Virus record (IMG/VR): IMGVR_UViG_3300048784_000209
Span: 1-23,477 of that record
Direction: 5' to 3' (one strand)
Source of the DNA: a virus
DNA length: 23,477 nucleotides
In this document: one piece after another, positions 1 through 6,125 of the stretch
Layout: each line of letters opens with the position of its first letter
Position numbering within the stretch: position 1 is the stretch's first letter
Program-made: the position numbers and the translations under genes
Notes under the pieces: generated by a model
Seen by the model: the letters and a program-made list of their open reading frames with translations, nothing else
Told to the model about the DNA's origin: nothing
Databases searched by the model: none

Positions 1-138
1 GCCAAGGAGCTCAACGGCAACCAGATCTACGGGGTTGGTCCAGCTGTAGCGCAACCTAAGGTATCTAAGGCTCTCAGTGCCATCAACATGGACATTTTAT
101 CGGACGAACTAAAAGCCTTCGTTCAGACACTCGTATAG
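1..138 (+). CDS. C-terminal end of an unknown protein (partial)
   Basis: Frame 1 is open from the window edge to a TAG at 136-138 and gives 45 residues ending in LSDELKAFVQTLV. The composition (Ala, Lys, Leu, Val) and codon use resemble the larger phage genes downstream, so it reads as a genuine coding end. I do not recognise the family, and the N-terminal part lies outside the window. No ribosome site or start can be judged. Confidence 0.6.
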   Translation, partial: AKELNGNQIYGVGPAVAQPKVSKALSAINMDILSDELKAFVQTLV

Positions 139-191
139 TCCCCGGGGTGTGCTAGTCAATAGAGGCTAGGTGCTATGAAGCTTCATAACAT

Positions 192-222
192 CCAGGGTTG
201 TCTCTGGCACTAATAAAATTTT
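192..222 (+). terminator. weak terminator-like hairpin before the tRNA
   Basis: CCAGGG (192-197) pairs with CTCTGG (202-207), one G-U, around a TTGT loop, followed ten bases later by only four T. It lies between the end of the upstream gene and the promoter of the Met tRNA. The T run is short and distant, so termination is uncertain. The rest of 139-239 holds a 12-base palindrome (ATGAAGCTTCAT, about 175-186) and no gene that I can see. Confidence 0.25.
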
Positions 223-232
223 AGGGTATAAT
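205..232 (+). promoter_or_regulatory. sigma-70-type promoter of the Met tRNA
   Basis: A perfect TATAAT (227-232) lies seven bases before the first base of the tRNA at 240. The -35 region (TGGCAC, 205-210, spacing 16) is a poor match. The spacing implies that transcription starts at or one base before the mature tRNA 5' end. Confidence 0.55.
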
Positions 233-239
233 ATCAATT

Positions 240-314
240 CGCAGGGTAGTGGAAGGGTCACCATTTTAGGCTCATAACCTAAAGCACTAAGTTCGAGTCT
301 TAGTCCTGCATCCA
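240..314 (+). tRNA. tRNA-Met (CAT), initiator-like
   Basis: A full cloverleaf: acceptor 240-246/304-310, D stem GTGG/CCAT, anticodon stem TTAGG/CCTAA with loop CTCATAA (anticodon CAT at 273-275), a 4-base variable loop, T stem CTAAG/CTTAG with canonical loop TTCGAGT, then T and an encoded CCA. The terminal pair is C1 with A72, a mismatch that is the hallmark of bacterial initiator tRNA. Against a strict initiator, the anticodon stem has only two of the usual three G-C pairs next to the loop, and positions 11-24 are T-A as in elongators. It is either an initiator tRNA that has diverged or an elongator with a damaged first pair. Confidence 0.9.
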
Positions 315-327
315 AGTTTAATAAATA

Positions 328-390
328 TGTGGGTCTTTCTCTTGATCAAGACTGGCTCACGTAATGCGAGCCAGAAGGGAAGGACCCACA
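328..390 (+). promoter_or_regulatory. RNA hairpin hiding the ribosome site of the first HNH gene
   Basis: Bases 328-343 pair with 375-390 over 16 bp with two G-U pairs and no mismatch. Then comes an 8-base bulge on the 5' side (GATCAAGA, 344-351), a 7-bp stem CTGGCTC/GAGCCAG (352-358/368-374) and a 9-base loop. The 3' arm contains the ribosome site GGGAAGGA and the A of the start codon. Known precedent: phage T4 homing endonuclease genes such as I-TevI are silenced in read-through transcripts by such hairpins. No convincing promoter is visible inside this hairpin. The 5' arm end plus the bulge form a 12-base palindrome (340-351). Confidence 0.75.
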
Positions 391-956
391 TGACAAAACA
401 ATGTACAAAATGCTTAGGCAATCCACAACCGTTAGAGAACTTTTATAAGTCTAAACGTGGACTATATGGACATCAATCTCGGTGCAAGGTCTGCTGTGAT
501 CGGCAACGCTTAGAGTGGGTGAAAGCCAACCCTGATAAGATTGCAGCAATAGACAAAAAATACGCTAAAGATCACCCTGAAAAATGTAGAGCAAAGAAGA
601 AGCGTTGGCAGAAAAAGTACCCAGAAAAGGTAGATGCTAAGCGCATTGAAAAATTGTATGGCCTTAATCCAACTCAGTACAAGGCATTGTTTGAACATCA
701 AAAGGACTTATGTGCGCTGTGCAAACGACATAAGTCGATAATCGCTTTAGGTTTACATGTTGATCATAATCACGCTAATAAAAGAGTAAGAGGACTACTG
801 TGTCCATCTTGCAACCAAGCTCTTGGTTTGCTGCAAGACAGCCCAGACTTGTGTAACTTGGCTGCTCTCTACTTGATAGATGATGGCAAAAGCATCGAAC
901 ACGTCATAAATCCTGATCTTATAAATTTGCATGAAGAAAAAGACACCAGTGGTTGA
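390..956 (+). CDS. HNH homing endonuclease, endonuclease VII type
   Basis: A 188-residue protein. An N-terminal zinc site (C5, C8, C32, C35) is followed by a lysine-rich linker with two similar segments ending in NPDK/HPEK. The catalytic domain carries YGLNPTQY (about 90-97), C108-C111, LHVDHNH (122-128) and C138-C141. These are the pattern of the recombination endonuclease VII family, a beta-beta-alpha-metal nuclease. The family includes T4 gp49, but most phage members with an extra zinc finger are free-standing homing endonucleases. ATG 390 is chosen because GGGAAGGA precedes it at good spacing; an upstream ATG (327) would start inside the hairpin. The coding sequence is AT-richer than its neighbours, fitting mobile origin. 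Its last 26 bases overlap the next gene. Confidence 0.85.
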   Translation: MTKQCTKCLGNPQPLENFYKSKRGLYGHQSRCKVCCDRQRLEWVKANPDKIAAIDKKYAKDHPEKCRAKKKRWQKKYPEKVDAKRIEKLYGLNPTQYKALFEHQKDLCALCKRHKSIIALGLHVDHNHANKRVRGLLCPSCNQALGLLQDSPDLCNLAALYLIDDGKSIEHVINPDLINLHEEKDTSG

Positions 957-1314
957 AAAACCTCTTCGTGATCCAGACCACATAAGCAAAAGAGGGGTTT
1001 GGTATTTCTGGGCGCCAGAGTGGGTAAGAGGAACGAGTTCGGCAAACGATAAGTTCGGCAAGATAAAGGCTGTCCTTGAGCACTCTTGTGGCTTACACGG
1101 TAAGGGCGCACATAAAAACTGTACGTGCCCAAAAACTGTCAACCTCTATATGGTCTCCAAAGAGGGCAAGCTCACCTACATTCAAGGTTCAATTCAACAG
1201 GAGTTCAAGGATTGGCACGACGACCGTCAGATCGACTACATTTTGCTAGGTGAAACTCCTGAAACTGCATCAGAACTTATTATCAGCGAGACAGAGGATA
1301 CGAAGTATGAGTAG
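931..1314 (+). CDS. unknown phage protein, 127 aa
   Basis: It starts inside the end of the HNH gene and ends overlapping the next gene by 8 bases. The protein has a Cys/His cluster (HSCGLHGKGAHKNCTCPK, about 52-69) that could bind a metal, and an aromatic N-terminal segment (VWYFWAPEW). I do not recognise a family. No clear ribosome site precedes ATG 931, so translation may depend on ribosomes finishing the HNH gene, or the original site was displaced when the HNH gene inserted. Confidence 0.65.
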   Translation: MKKKTPVVEKPLRDPDHISKRGVWYFWAPEWVRGTSSANDKFGKIKAVLEHSCGLHGKGAHKNCTCPKTVNLYMVSKEGKLTYIQGSIQQEFKDWHDDRQIDYILLGETPETASELIISETEDTKYE

Positions 1315-1519
1315 CCTGTCTCGCAGTGAGCTTTTGAAAGAGATTATCGACCGTCTCACCTCTTTTGACGACGACATGGACACTATTCGTCGCATTGCCT
1401 CGCGTTATGGGGTTCTGCACACGCCCGAATATGATAGTCTTCTGGAGTTATTAAAGCAGCGAAAAGTAAAGTTTCACAAGGCTAAGAATAAACTGGAGAA
1501 AAAGTCAAATGAGTCGTAA
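1307..1519 (+). CDS. small helical unknown protein, 70 aa
   Basis: ATG 1307 is preceded by AGAGG (1293-1297) at proper spacing and overlaps the previous stop by 8 bases. An in-frame GTG at 1250 lies inside the previous gene and lacks such a site. The product is hydrophilic, mostly predicted helix, with a lysine-rich C-terminus (KFHKAKNKLEKKS). It overlaps the next gene by 11 bases, so it belongs to a translationally linked chain at 931-2444. Function unknown. Confidence 0.7.
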   Translation: MSSLSRSELLKEIIDRLTSFDDDMDTIRRIASRYGVLHTPEYDSLLELLKQRKVKFHKAKNKLEKKSNES

Positions 1520-1928
1520 ACTTGAGATTCGTACCCGCATGGCCGAAGTCCAGAAGGAATTCTCTGCTCTCAGCGCTGAGATGAAGGAGATCGAAGCCAC
1601 CGAGAAGCGCGAAGCTAACAAGGCCAAGTTTGCTGAGTACCTGTTCAAGGTCGGCACTTATGGCCACGCTCTCGACGAGGAAGAAAAGATTACCGACCTC
1701 ACCGACGAAGATCGCGAGGGTGGACATATGGGAATGAGCGGCCTCGCCTACACCGGCTTTGAGGGTCGCTCTCAATCCTTCGGGTATGTTATGTTGAAAA
1801 CGAAGGAGGAGTATAAGAGGGTTAAGAAAATTCTTACACTTCTTGATGCTGCGCAAGCACTGGCAACTGAAGGTACGAAAGACAAAGAGAAACACCTTAA
1901 GGTCCTCCTGGGAGAAGTTGATGGGTAA
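1509..1928 (+). CDS. coiled-coil unknown protein, 139 aa
   Basis: The first 45 residues form a charged heptad-like helix (MAEVQKEFSALSAEMKEIEA), suggesting a coiled coil and self-association. A central segment rich in Gly (GGHMGMSGLAYTGFEGRSQS) and a C-terminal helix follow. ATG 1509 sits in the end of the preceding gene after AACTGGAGAA. No known domain seen. GC-rich third positions match the phage core genes rather than the HNH genes. Confidence 0.75.
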   Translation: MSRKLEIRTRMAEVQKEFSALSAEMKEIEATEKREANKAKFAEYLFKVGTYGHALDEEEKITDLTDEDREGGHMGMSGLAYTGFEGRSQSFGYVMLKTKEEYKRVKKILTLLDAAQALATEGTKDKEKHLKVLLGEVDG

Positions 1929-2121
1929 GCTGAATTACGTTGGTTTTGCAAAGCTCGGAAGTGTTTATGGTCCTGCTATCGCAATCGTTGAGAAGACCGA
2001 AGGCTTCACCGTCGACAATCTTAAGGAGATCATCCAGGCCAACGTTATCTTGGGTGAGCCTCTTGCTGGAGTGATCGACTCCATCAAGGCAACTAAAGTT
2101 CTCGGAGCGCAGGAGGAATAA
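1921..2121 (+). CDS. small unknown protein, 66 aa
   Basis: ATG 1921 is preceded by GGGAG at 6-7 bases and overlaps the end of the previous gene (ATGGGTAA). An upstream in-frame ATG at 1843 lies deep inside that gene. The protein starts GKLNYVGFAKLGSVYGPAIA and is otherwise without recognisable motif; no membrane helix is evident. It joins the next gene through a TAATG overlap. Confidence 0.7.
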   Translation: MGKLNYVGFAKLGSVYGPAIAIVEKTEGFTVDNLKEIIQANVILGEPLAGVIDSIKATKVLGAQEE

Positions 2122-2444
2122 TGCCAGTTAGAGGAGACTTCTTGGATAAGACCGAAGAAGAACTAAATGCTTTTCCTGTACAGGATGTATTGGAAGGAGA
2201 GTACGACTGCACAGAATACTTCCGCGCAAAGTGCGTAGAAGCTGGCTTTCGGATTACTCACATTTACCCTGTGTTCCATCAAGGGTGGGAGTGCGATGAG
2301 TGGGGAGCTATTGGAACCAAAGATGGAAAGAGGTTTCGTTTAGAAACCTCTCATGGTGGTCTCAATCCAGTCATCTTAGAAGAAGGTCTTCCTGTCTTAA
2401 AAACAATTAAAGCACTTTTCTTTGGGGATGACGATGCGATTTAA
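2121..2444 (+). CDS. acidic unknown protein, 107 aa
   Basis: Start and previous stop share TAATG, with AGGAGG just before. The protein is acidic, contains two cysteines and several aromatics (YFRAKCVEAGF, HQGWECDEWGAIG) and ends FFGDDDAI. No family recognised. Its stop is immediately followed by the hairpin of the second HNH gene, so that gene appears to have inserted between this gene and the macro-domain gene. Confidence 0.75.
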   Translation: MPVRGDFLDKTEEELNAFPVQDVLEGEYDCTEYFRAKCVEAGFRITHIYPVFHQGWECDEWGAIGTKDGKRFRLETSHGGLNPVILEEGLPVLKTIKALFFGDDDAI

Positions 2445-2445
2445 C

Positions 2446-2482
2446 TCTCCATAGTGATATGATAGATGTATCACTATGGAGA
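2446..2482 (+). promoter_or_regulatory. RNA hairpin hiding the ribosome site of the second HNH gene
   Basis: Bases 2446-2459 pair perfectly with 2469-2482 (14 bp, 9-base loop). The ribosome site GGAG (2478-2481) for ATG 2488 lies wholly in the 3' arm. The hairpin begins two bases after the preceding stop, so messages read through from upstream would fold it. Confidence 0.8.
2455..2463 (+). promoter_or_regulatory. extended -10 promoter inside the hairpin
   Basis: TGATATGAT fits an extended -10 (TGn plus TATGAT, one mismatch from TATAAT). Transcription would start about seven bases on, near 2470, at the beginning of the 3' arm. Such transcripts lack the 5' arm and leave GGAG free. This is the logic known for T4 I-TevI, where an internal late promoter removes the hairpin. 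No -35 is obvious. Confidence 0.45.
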
Positions 2483-2487
2483 AACTT

Positions 2488-2949
2488 ATGAAATCATGCA
2501 CAAAATGCAAAGAAATTAAGCCTTTAACTGAATTTTATAACCATGTAAAGCACGGTCCAAGACCAGAATGTAAGGCTTGCACCAAGCTGCGCAGCGCCAA
2601 TATTTGGAAAGATAAGAAGGAAGAACTGACGCTGCGCAATAGAAACTGGTTGGACAACAACAAAGAGAGACGAAAAAAATACACAAAAGTTCAAAATCTA
2701 AAACGAAAATATGGACTTACATTGGAGCAATATGAAGCAATGTTGTTAGCCCAGCGTGGCAAGTGCCCCATATGTAACAAAGAACTAGATGCTTGTGCTC
2801 AAAAAGACGTTGATCACTGCCATAACACAGGAAAAATTAGAGACATACTTTGTAGCAATTGCAATAAGGGCTTAGGTTGTTTTGACGACAATCCTGAATG
2901 CATGATAGCAGCCGCAGAGTATGTCAAAAGACATCAAGGGGTAATATGA
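2488..2949 (+). CDS. HNH homing endonuclease, endonuclease VII type
   Basis: 153 residues: N-terminal zinc site C4-C7/C28-C31, basic linker, then YGLTLEQYEAML (75-86), C93-C96, DVDHCH (107-112), C122-C125 and GLGCFDDNPE. This matches the endonuclease VII/HNH family and is a relative, not a copy, of the gene at 390-956. ATG 2488 follows GGAG by six bases; an in-frame ATG at 2476 would lie inside the hairpin stem without a site of its own. The stop shares ATGA with the macro-domain gene. AT-rich coding sequence compared with core genes. Confidence 0.85.
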   Translation: MKSCTKCKEIKPLTEFYNHVKHGPRPECKACTKLRSANIWKDKKEELTLRNRNWLDNNKERRKKYTKVQNLKRKYGLTLEQYEAMLLAQRGKCPICNKELDACAQKDVDHCHNTGKIRDILCSNCNKGLGCFDDNPECMIAAAEYVKRHQGVI

Positions 2950-3389
2950 TCGTTTATAAACAGGGAGATGTTCTTGAGTCCGACGAAAAGGTTATTGCTC
3001 ACGGATGTAATTGCAGCGGCGGATTTGGGTCTGGGTTTGCAAAGTCCGTGGCTGAAAGGTACCCGACCATACGGGAAGCTTACCTTCACAGGCATAATAC
3101 AAGGGGTTGGAAGCTTGGGGACGTACAGAATATTAACGTGGGTGACGGATCAGGGCGCAACATTGTCAATTGTGCTACACAGCAATGCTATGGTAGGCCC
3201 GACCAAGGCCCTTATGTTTCTTATCCTGCTATTAGAGAAGTTATTAAAAAGCTAGCGAAGTCTTACCCAGGCGGTTTCGCGATGCCTAAGATTGGCGCAG
3301 GTTTGGCCGGCGGCAACTGGGACATCATCTCTGAAATTATAAACGAAGAGACTGGAACCATAGAAGTTCGCGTCTATGTCTTGGGATGA
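2946..3389 (+). CDS. macro-domain protein (ADP-ribose binding/hydrolysis)
   Basis: 147 residues that make up a single macro domain. The N-terminal strand-loop IAHGCNCSGGFGSGFAKSV (about 17-35) has the Asn and Gly-rich loop that hold ADP-ribose in this fold. The C-terminal loop KIGAGLAGGNWDII contacts the phosphates. The length is typical for stand-alone members of the Poa1/OARD1 type. Known members remove ADP-ribose from protein, DNA thymine or ADP-ribose-1''-phosphate; the substrate here cannot be told. ATG 2946 overlaps the HNH stop and follows AAGGGG. A NADAR gene lies 2.3 kb downstream, so two ADP-ribose-handling families occur together. Confidence 0.85.
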   Translation: MIVYKQGDVLESDEKVIAHGCNCSGGFGSGFAKSVAERYPTIREAYLHRHNTRGWKLGDVQNINVGDGSGRNIVNCATQQCYGRPDQGPYVSYPAIREVIKKLAKSYPGGFAMPKIGAGLAGGNWDIISEIINEETGTIEVRVYVLG

Positions 3390-3538
3390 AGAGTGGAGAC
3401 CTCACGCTGAGTCAACAAGTATCTCCTGCTGAGGAGAAGACTGGAATGCTGAAGACGGTGTTTCTCAATGGTAAGTTCGACAATATCCAAACCCTGAGCG
3501 AGATCCGCACTCGTCTGCTCAGCAACCTCAACAAATAG
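3386..3538 (+). CDS. small unknown protein, 50 aa
   Basis: ATG 3386 shares ATGA with the macro-domain stop and has TTGGG just before. The frame runs 50 codons to TAG 3536-3538, which lies in the ribosome site of the next gene (TAGGAG). The product begins MKSGDLTLSQQVSPAEEKTG; an internal ATG at 3446, preceded by GAGGAGAAG, could give a 30-residue form starting MLKTVFLNGKFDNIQ. No family recognised. Confidence 0.5.
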   Translation: MKSGDLTLSQQVSPAEEKTGMLKTVFLNGKFDNIQTLSEIRTRLLSNLNK

Positions 3539-3546
3539 GAGTAATT

Positions 3547-3819
3547 ATGAAGTACTTTGCTTTTGGTTTCGTCTTCGGTCTCGTCATCCTCGGTGTTATG
3601 ATCAACCTTGCTAGAGCTGATAGCTTTGACAACGATGTCACTTCCGTGCCCGCTGACTCGTCTCCCGTGGCTGGTAGCGTCTATGTGCCGTCGACTGCAA
3701 CCTCGGACGGCACCAACGACGTGACCTCGCAGACTGACGACAGCGCGGTTCCTCCTGCTACCTCCACCAACAGCGACGCAGCTGTTGGTAACGGATCGAA
3801 CGACGTCACCAGTCAGTAA
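3547..3819 (+). CDS. exported Ser/Thr-rich repeat protein, 90 aa
   Basis: ATG 3547 follows TAGGAG. Residues 1-24 form a signal peptide or membrane anchor (AFGFVFGLVILGVMINLA), with a possible cleavage after ARA. The remainder is Ser, Thr, Asp, Asn and Ala rich with the repeat NDVTSQ (twice, once at the very C-terminus) and a related DNDVTSV, so it is probably disordered in the periplasm or at the surface. No catalytic motif. Its stop is followed by a CTGAAAATATAA motif. Confidence 0.75.
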   Translation: MKYFAFGFVFGLVILGVMINLARADSFDNDVTSVPADSSPVAGSVYVPSTATSDGTNDVTSQTDDSAVPPATSTNSDAAVGNGSNDVTSQ

Positions 3820-3822
3820 TCT

Positions 3823-3852
3823 CTGAAAATATAAACCCCAGTGAGGGGAAAA
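3823..3852 (+). promoter_or_regulatory. CTGAAAATATAA motif and small hairpin at a ribosome site
   Basis: CTGAAAATATAA (3823-3834) resembles motifs at 11439, 12012 and 13254 that also fall between a stop and the next ribosome site. It is followed by CCCC-AGTGA-GGGG, whose 3' arm is part of the ribosome site GAGGGGA for GTG 3857. Role (promoter, processing site) is not established. Confidence 0.35.
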
Positions 3853-3856
3853 CAAA

Positions 3857-4093
3857 GTGAACTTCAGGAAGGTCTCATTAGAGGACTACGAAGTCGGCAG
3901 AAAATATAGGGTTCAAACAAGGAACTACTATGTTTCTGCCGCTGTCGAGGAGTTCCACGGCGGTGCTTCGTGCCTCATCATGAACACTAAGACGCACGAC
4001 GAAACGTTCTTTGGTCCCTCCAAGAAGGAGTACCGCGTCTCCAATAGCAGCCGTATAAATGGCTGGATGAGTCAGGTGAACGGTGGCTCGTAA
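3857..4093 (+). CDS. small unknown protein, 78 aa
   Basis: Starts with GTG after GAGGGG at 8 bases. The protein begins MNFRKVSLEDYEVGRKYRVQ, with alternating aromatic and charged residues suggesting a small beta-barrel or SH3-like fold, but that is only an impression. It overlaps the next gene by 11 bases. No known family. Confidence 0.7.
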   Translation: MNFRKVSLEDYEVGRKYRVQTRNYYVSAAVEEFHGGASCLIMNTKTHDETFFGPSKKEYRVSNSSRINGWMSQVNGGS

Positions 4094-4361
4094 GCGAAGA
4101 AGGAGAAAGTACTACAAAGACTTTCTCTTTAAAGATTCATGCGATGGCTTGGGTACGTTTAGAGGTGCTGAGTCCAACAAGCCGATTGCTAGGCGCAGCT
4201 ATTCATTCTCTATATTCGATCAAGACAACATCTGCATCGAGTTGGAAAATAAGAATGGCAAGCGCAAGTTTCACAACGTAAGCATTAAGAAAGAAGTTCG
4301 CAAAGTTAACTCGCACACCGAGAAATTGAACGGGTATAAGGACCGCATAAAAGGAAGGTAA
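4083..4361 (+). CDS. basic unknown protein, 92 aa
   Basis: Begins with GTG 4083 inside the end of the previous gene; AGG at 4073-4075 is a weak ribosome site. Strongly basic ends (ARKRRRRKYYKDF at the start, KLNGYKDRIKGR at the end) surround a central SYSFSIFDQDNICIELENK strand region. Basic charge suggests nucleic-acid or membrane-surface binding, which is inference. It ends two bases before the AAA+ gene. Confidence 0.65.
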   Translation: MARKRRRRKYYKDFLFKDSCDGLGTFRGAESNKPIARRSYSFSIFDQDNICIELENKNGKRKFHNVSIKKEVRKVNSHTEKLNGYKDRIKGR

Positions 4362-4363
4362 AC

Positions 4364-5356
4364 GTGGCAGAAAATCCGACCGAAGGCAGATTCAAGATTA
4401 AGAAGATCACCAAGTTCAAGGACCTCGTGGAGAACCAGATTCTCGAGCTTCCTGAGAGCGACCTTTGCTTCCAGAACGAAGAGACGATCATTCAGATGAA
4501 GTATGAGCGAGCCGAAGAGGATCGCAAGTACGAGATCAAGCCTGGCATCTACACTCTGATTGAGACTTCCGCTGGTCTTGCGACGTCCAAGGTGGAGCTC
4601 AAGAAGCGCGGCTTGCTCGAGACGATCGATAACACCAAGCAGATCATCCGCGAAGCTCGCACGTTCTTCAACAAGCTGGATGTGTACGAGCGCCTCAACC
4701 GCCCCAAGAAGCGTGGTGTGCTCCTCTACTCCAAGCCAGGCATGGGCAAGACCTCTGCCATCGAGAAGTTCTGCGGCGACGCGGTCAACGAAGATGCTGG
4801 TACCGTGGTGATCATCTGGCCGACCTCGGACATCGAAGCTGACTCCGTGTGTCGCTTCATGAGCACTCGCTCTGAGTACACGGCGGAATGTACCCGCCTC
4901 GTCCTCATCATCGAGGACATTGGTGGTGGTGAGCGCGATGGTGACCATGGTCGCTCGGCAGTTGACTCAGGATTGCTCAACCTCCTGGACGGGGTTGGCG
5001 TCACCTTTAGATTGCCCACGTTTATCGTGGCAACTACTAACCACCCAGAGAACCTCCTCGAAAGTCTTGCCGATCGTCCCGGTCGCTTCGACCTGATGCT
5101 CCAGCTCAATCCTCCTACTCACGAGGAGAAGGTGCAGCTCCTTGGATTCATCTCCAAGCGCGAGCTCACTGACGAGGAGAAGGAGAGCATCGGCATGAAG
5201 GGCTCTGAGGAGTTCAGTATCGCCCATCTCGAGGAGATCGCTGTTCGCAGCCTTCTCCACGATAAGACTTACAAGCAGGTCGTGGAAGAGCTGGTCGCTC
5301 ACTCGAAGCGCTTCAAGAAGAATTTCGAAGACAAGAAGGGCAACCTCGGATTCTGA
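4364..5356 (+). CDS. AAA+ ATPase, 330 aa
   Basis: GTG 4364 after GGAAGG. Residues 1-115 are a unique N-terminal region. The ATPase core has Walker A SKPGMGKT (123-130), Walker B LVLIIEDI (179-186), sensor 1 IVATTNHPENL (221-231) and the arginine-finger box ADRPGRFD (236-243), the pattern of classical AAA proteins of the FtsH/Cdc48/BCS1 kind. A short C-terminal helical lid follows. No protease or membrane segment is fused, so it probably remodels a partner protein or complex. High GC at third positions marks it as a core gene. Partner unknown; the small acidic protein directly downstream is one candidate. Confidence 0.9.
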   Translation: MAENPTEGRFKIKKITKFKDLVENQILELPESDLCFQNEETIIQMKYERAEEDRKYEIKPGIYTLIETSAGLATSKVELKKRGLLETIDNTKQIIREARTFFNKLDVYERLNRPKKRGVLLYSKPGMGKTSAIEKFCGDAVNEDAGTVVIIWPTSDIEADSVCRFMSTRSEYTAECTRLVLIIEDIGGGERDGDHGRSAVDSGLLNLLDGVGVTFRLPTFIVATTNHPENLLESLADRPGRFDLMLQLNPPTHEEKVQLLGFISKRELTDEEKESIGMKGSEEFSIAHLEEIAVRSLLHDKTYKQVVEELVAHSKRFKKNFEDKKGNLGF

Positions 5357-5359
5357 TCC

Positions 5360-5551
5360 ATGTTCGACGATTGGGAGTGGGGAAGCAAGGATGAAGACGA
5401 CTGGGCGAAGGTTGGAGATAAGTGTTGTCGCCGCGTTGCCGACCTACTTGACTTCCTCGTCCTCTTAAAGGTTATAGGACCTGGAACAAACTTTGACGGA
5501 CAAGGTGACCTATACGTAGAAGAGTTCGTCGACCGTCACTGGAAGGTATAA
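5360..5551 (+). CDS. small acidic unknown protein, 63 aa
   Basis: ATG 5360 follows the AAA+ stop by three bases without a good ribosome site, so it is probably translated by coupling. The product is acidic and Trp-rich at the start (MFDDWEWGSKDEDDWAKVG), has a CC pair and a hydrophobic helix LLDFLVLLKVIG. It abuts the next small gene. Function unknown. Confidence 0.6.
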   Translation: MFDDWEWGSKDEDDWAKVGDKCCRRVADLLDFLVLLKVIGPGTNFDGQGDLYVEEFVDRHWKV

Positions 5552-5665
5552 ATGTTTGAATATTTAGCAGGTCTTGTGACGATGATGCTCATGTTGCTGC
5601 CAATAAGCTTCTTTATATTGGCTCCGTTACAGCGTTACATAAAAAGGAGAACCCGTGACCGTTAG
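5552..5665 (+). CDS. single-span membrane peptide, 37 aa
   Basis: ATG 5552 directly follows the TAA of the previous gene (GGAAGG at 5541-5546 is the ribosome site). The peptide starts MFEYLAGLV, has one hydrophobic span of about 22 residues (TMMLMLLPISFFILAPL) and a basic tail (RYIKRRTRDR), so an N-out/C-in inner-membrane topology is likely. It overlaps the NADAR gene by 11 bases. No family recognised. Confidence 0.55.
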   Translation: MFEYLAGLVTMMLMLLPISFFILAPLQRYIKRRTRDR

Positions 5666-6113
5666 ACAAAAGATTTTCTTCTGGTCTGAAGACGACAAGG
5701 AACAGTACGGTTGCTTCTCCAACTTCTATCCTGGTCCATACGAGATCGATGGAAAGGAGTGGCCAACTACTGAGCACTACTTCGCCGCCATGAAGACGAT
5801 GGACGAGAGCCAACGTGAAGACATTCGCAAGGCACTGACGCCTTTGGACGCCAAAGGAATGGGTCGCATAGTTACTCTTCGCCCTGACTGGAACGACGTG
5901 AAGTATGACGTCATGATCGATGCGCTCACGGCCAAGTTCGGTAACAACATGAAGTTAAAAGAGATTTTGGTTTCAACCGGCGACGCACTTATATACGAAG
6001 ACTCTCCTTACGACAAGGTTTGGGGTACGGGCGAGCGAGGCGGTGTCGGCAAGGGTCAGAATCTATTAGGAAAAGCGTTGATGCAAGTTCGCGCTGCACT
6101 TTCCGAGACGTGA
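5655..6113 (+). CDS. NADAR-domain protein (YbiA-like), 152 aa
   Basis: GTG 5655 after AAAAGGAG. The N-terminal block FFWSEDDKEQYGCFSNFYPG, then WPTTEHYFAAMKT, and the C-terminal block EDSPYDKVWGTG with GQNLLGKALMQVR are the signatures of the NADAR/YbiA family; the whole protein is one domain of normal length. Family knowledge: members act as N-glycosidases; YbiA/RibX act on riboflavin-pathway intermediates, and other members remove ADP-ribose from guanine bases. Placement near a macro-domain gene favours an ADP-ribose role here (inference). Its TGA stop is the TG of an extended -10 promoter. Confidence 0.88.
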   Translation: MTVRQKIFFWSEDDKEQYGCFSNFYPGPYEIDGKEWPTTEHYFAAMKTMDESQREDIRKALTPLDAKGMGRIVTLRPDWNDVKYDVMIDALTAKFGNNMKLKEILVSTGDALIYEDSPYDKVWGTGERGGVGKGQNLLGKALMQVRAALSET

Positions 6114-6119
6114 TAGAAT
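6111..6119 (+). promoter_or_regulatory. extended -10 promoter of the tRNA-like RNA
   Basis: TGATAGAAT: the stop codon of the NADAR gene supplies the TGn element, followed by TAGAAT. Six bases separate it from C6126, the first base of the tRNA-like cloverleaf, so transcription should begin on that base. No clear -35. Confidence 0.45.
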
Positions 6120-6125
6120 AAGGAA

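Noticed and set aside
315-330. AATAAATA near the first HNH hairpin as a T4-type late promoter.
   Set aside because: One approximate match only. Similar elements do not stand before other genes, and the start would fall within the 5' arm without removing it.
327-390. A 21-residue N-terminal extension of the first HNH protein from ATG 327.
   Set aside because: That start lies in the hairpin without a ribosome site; ATG 390 has one and begins the zinc finger.
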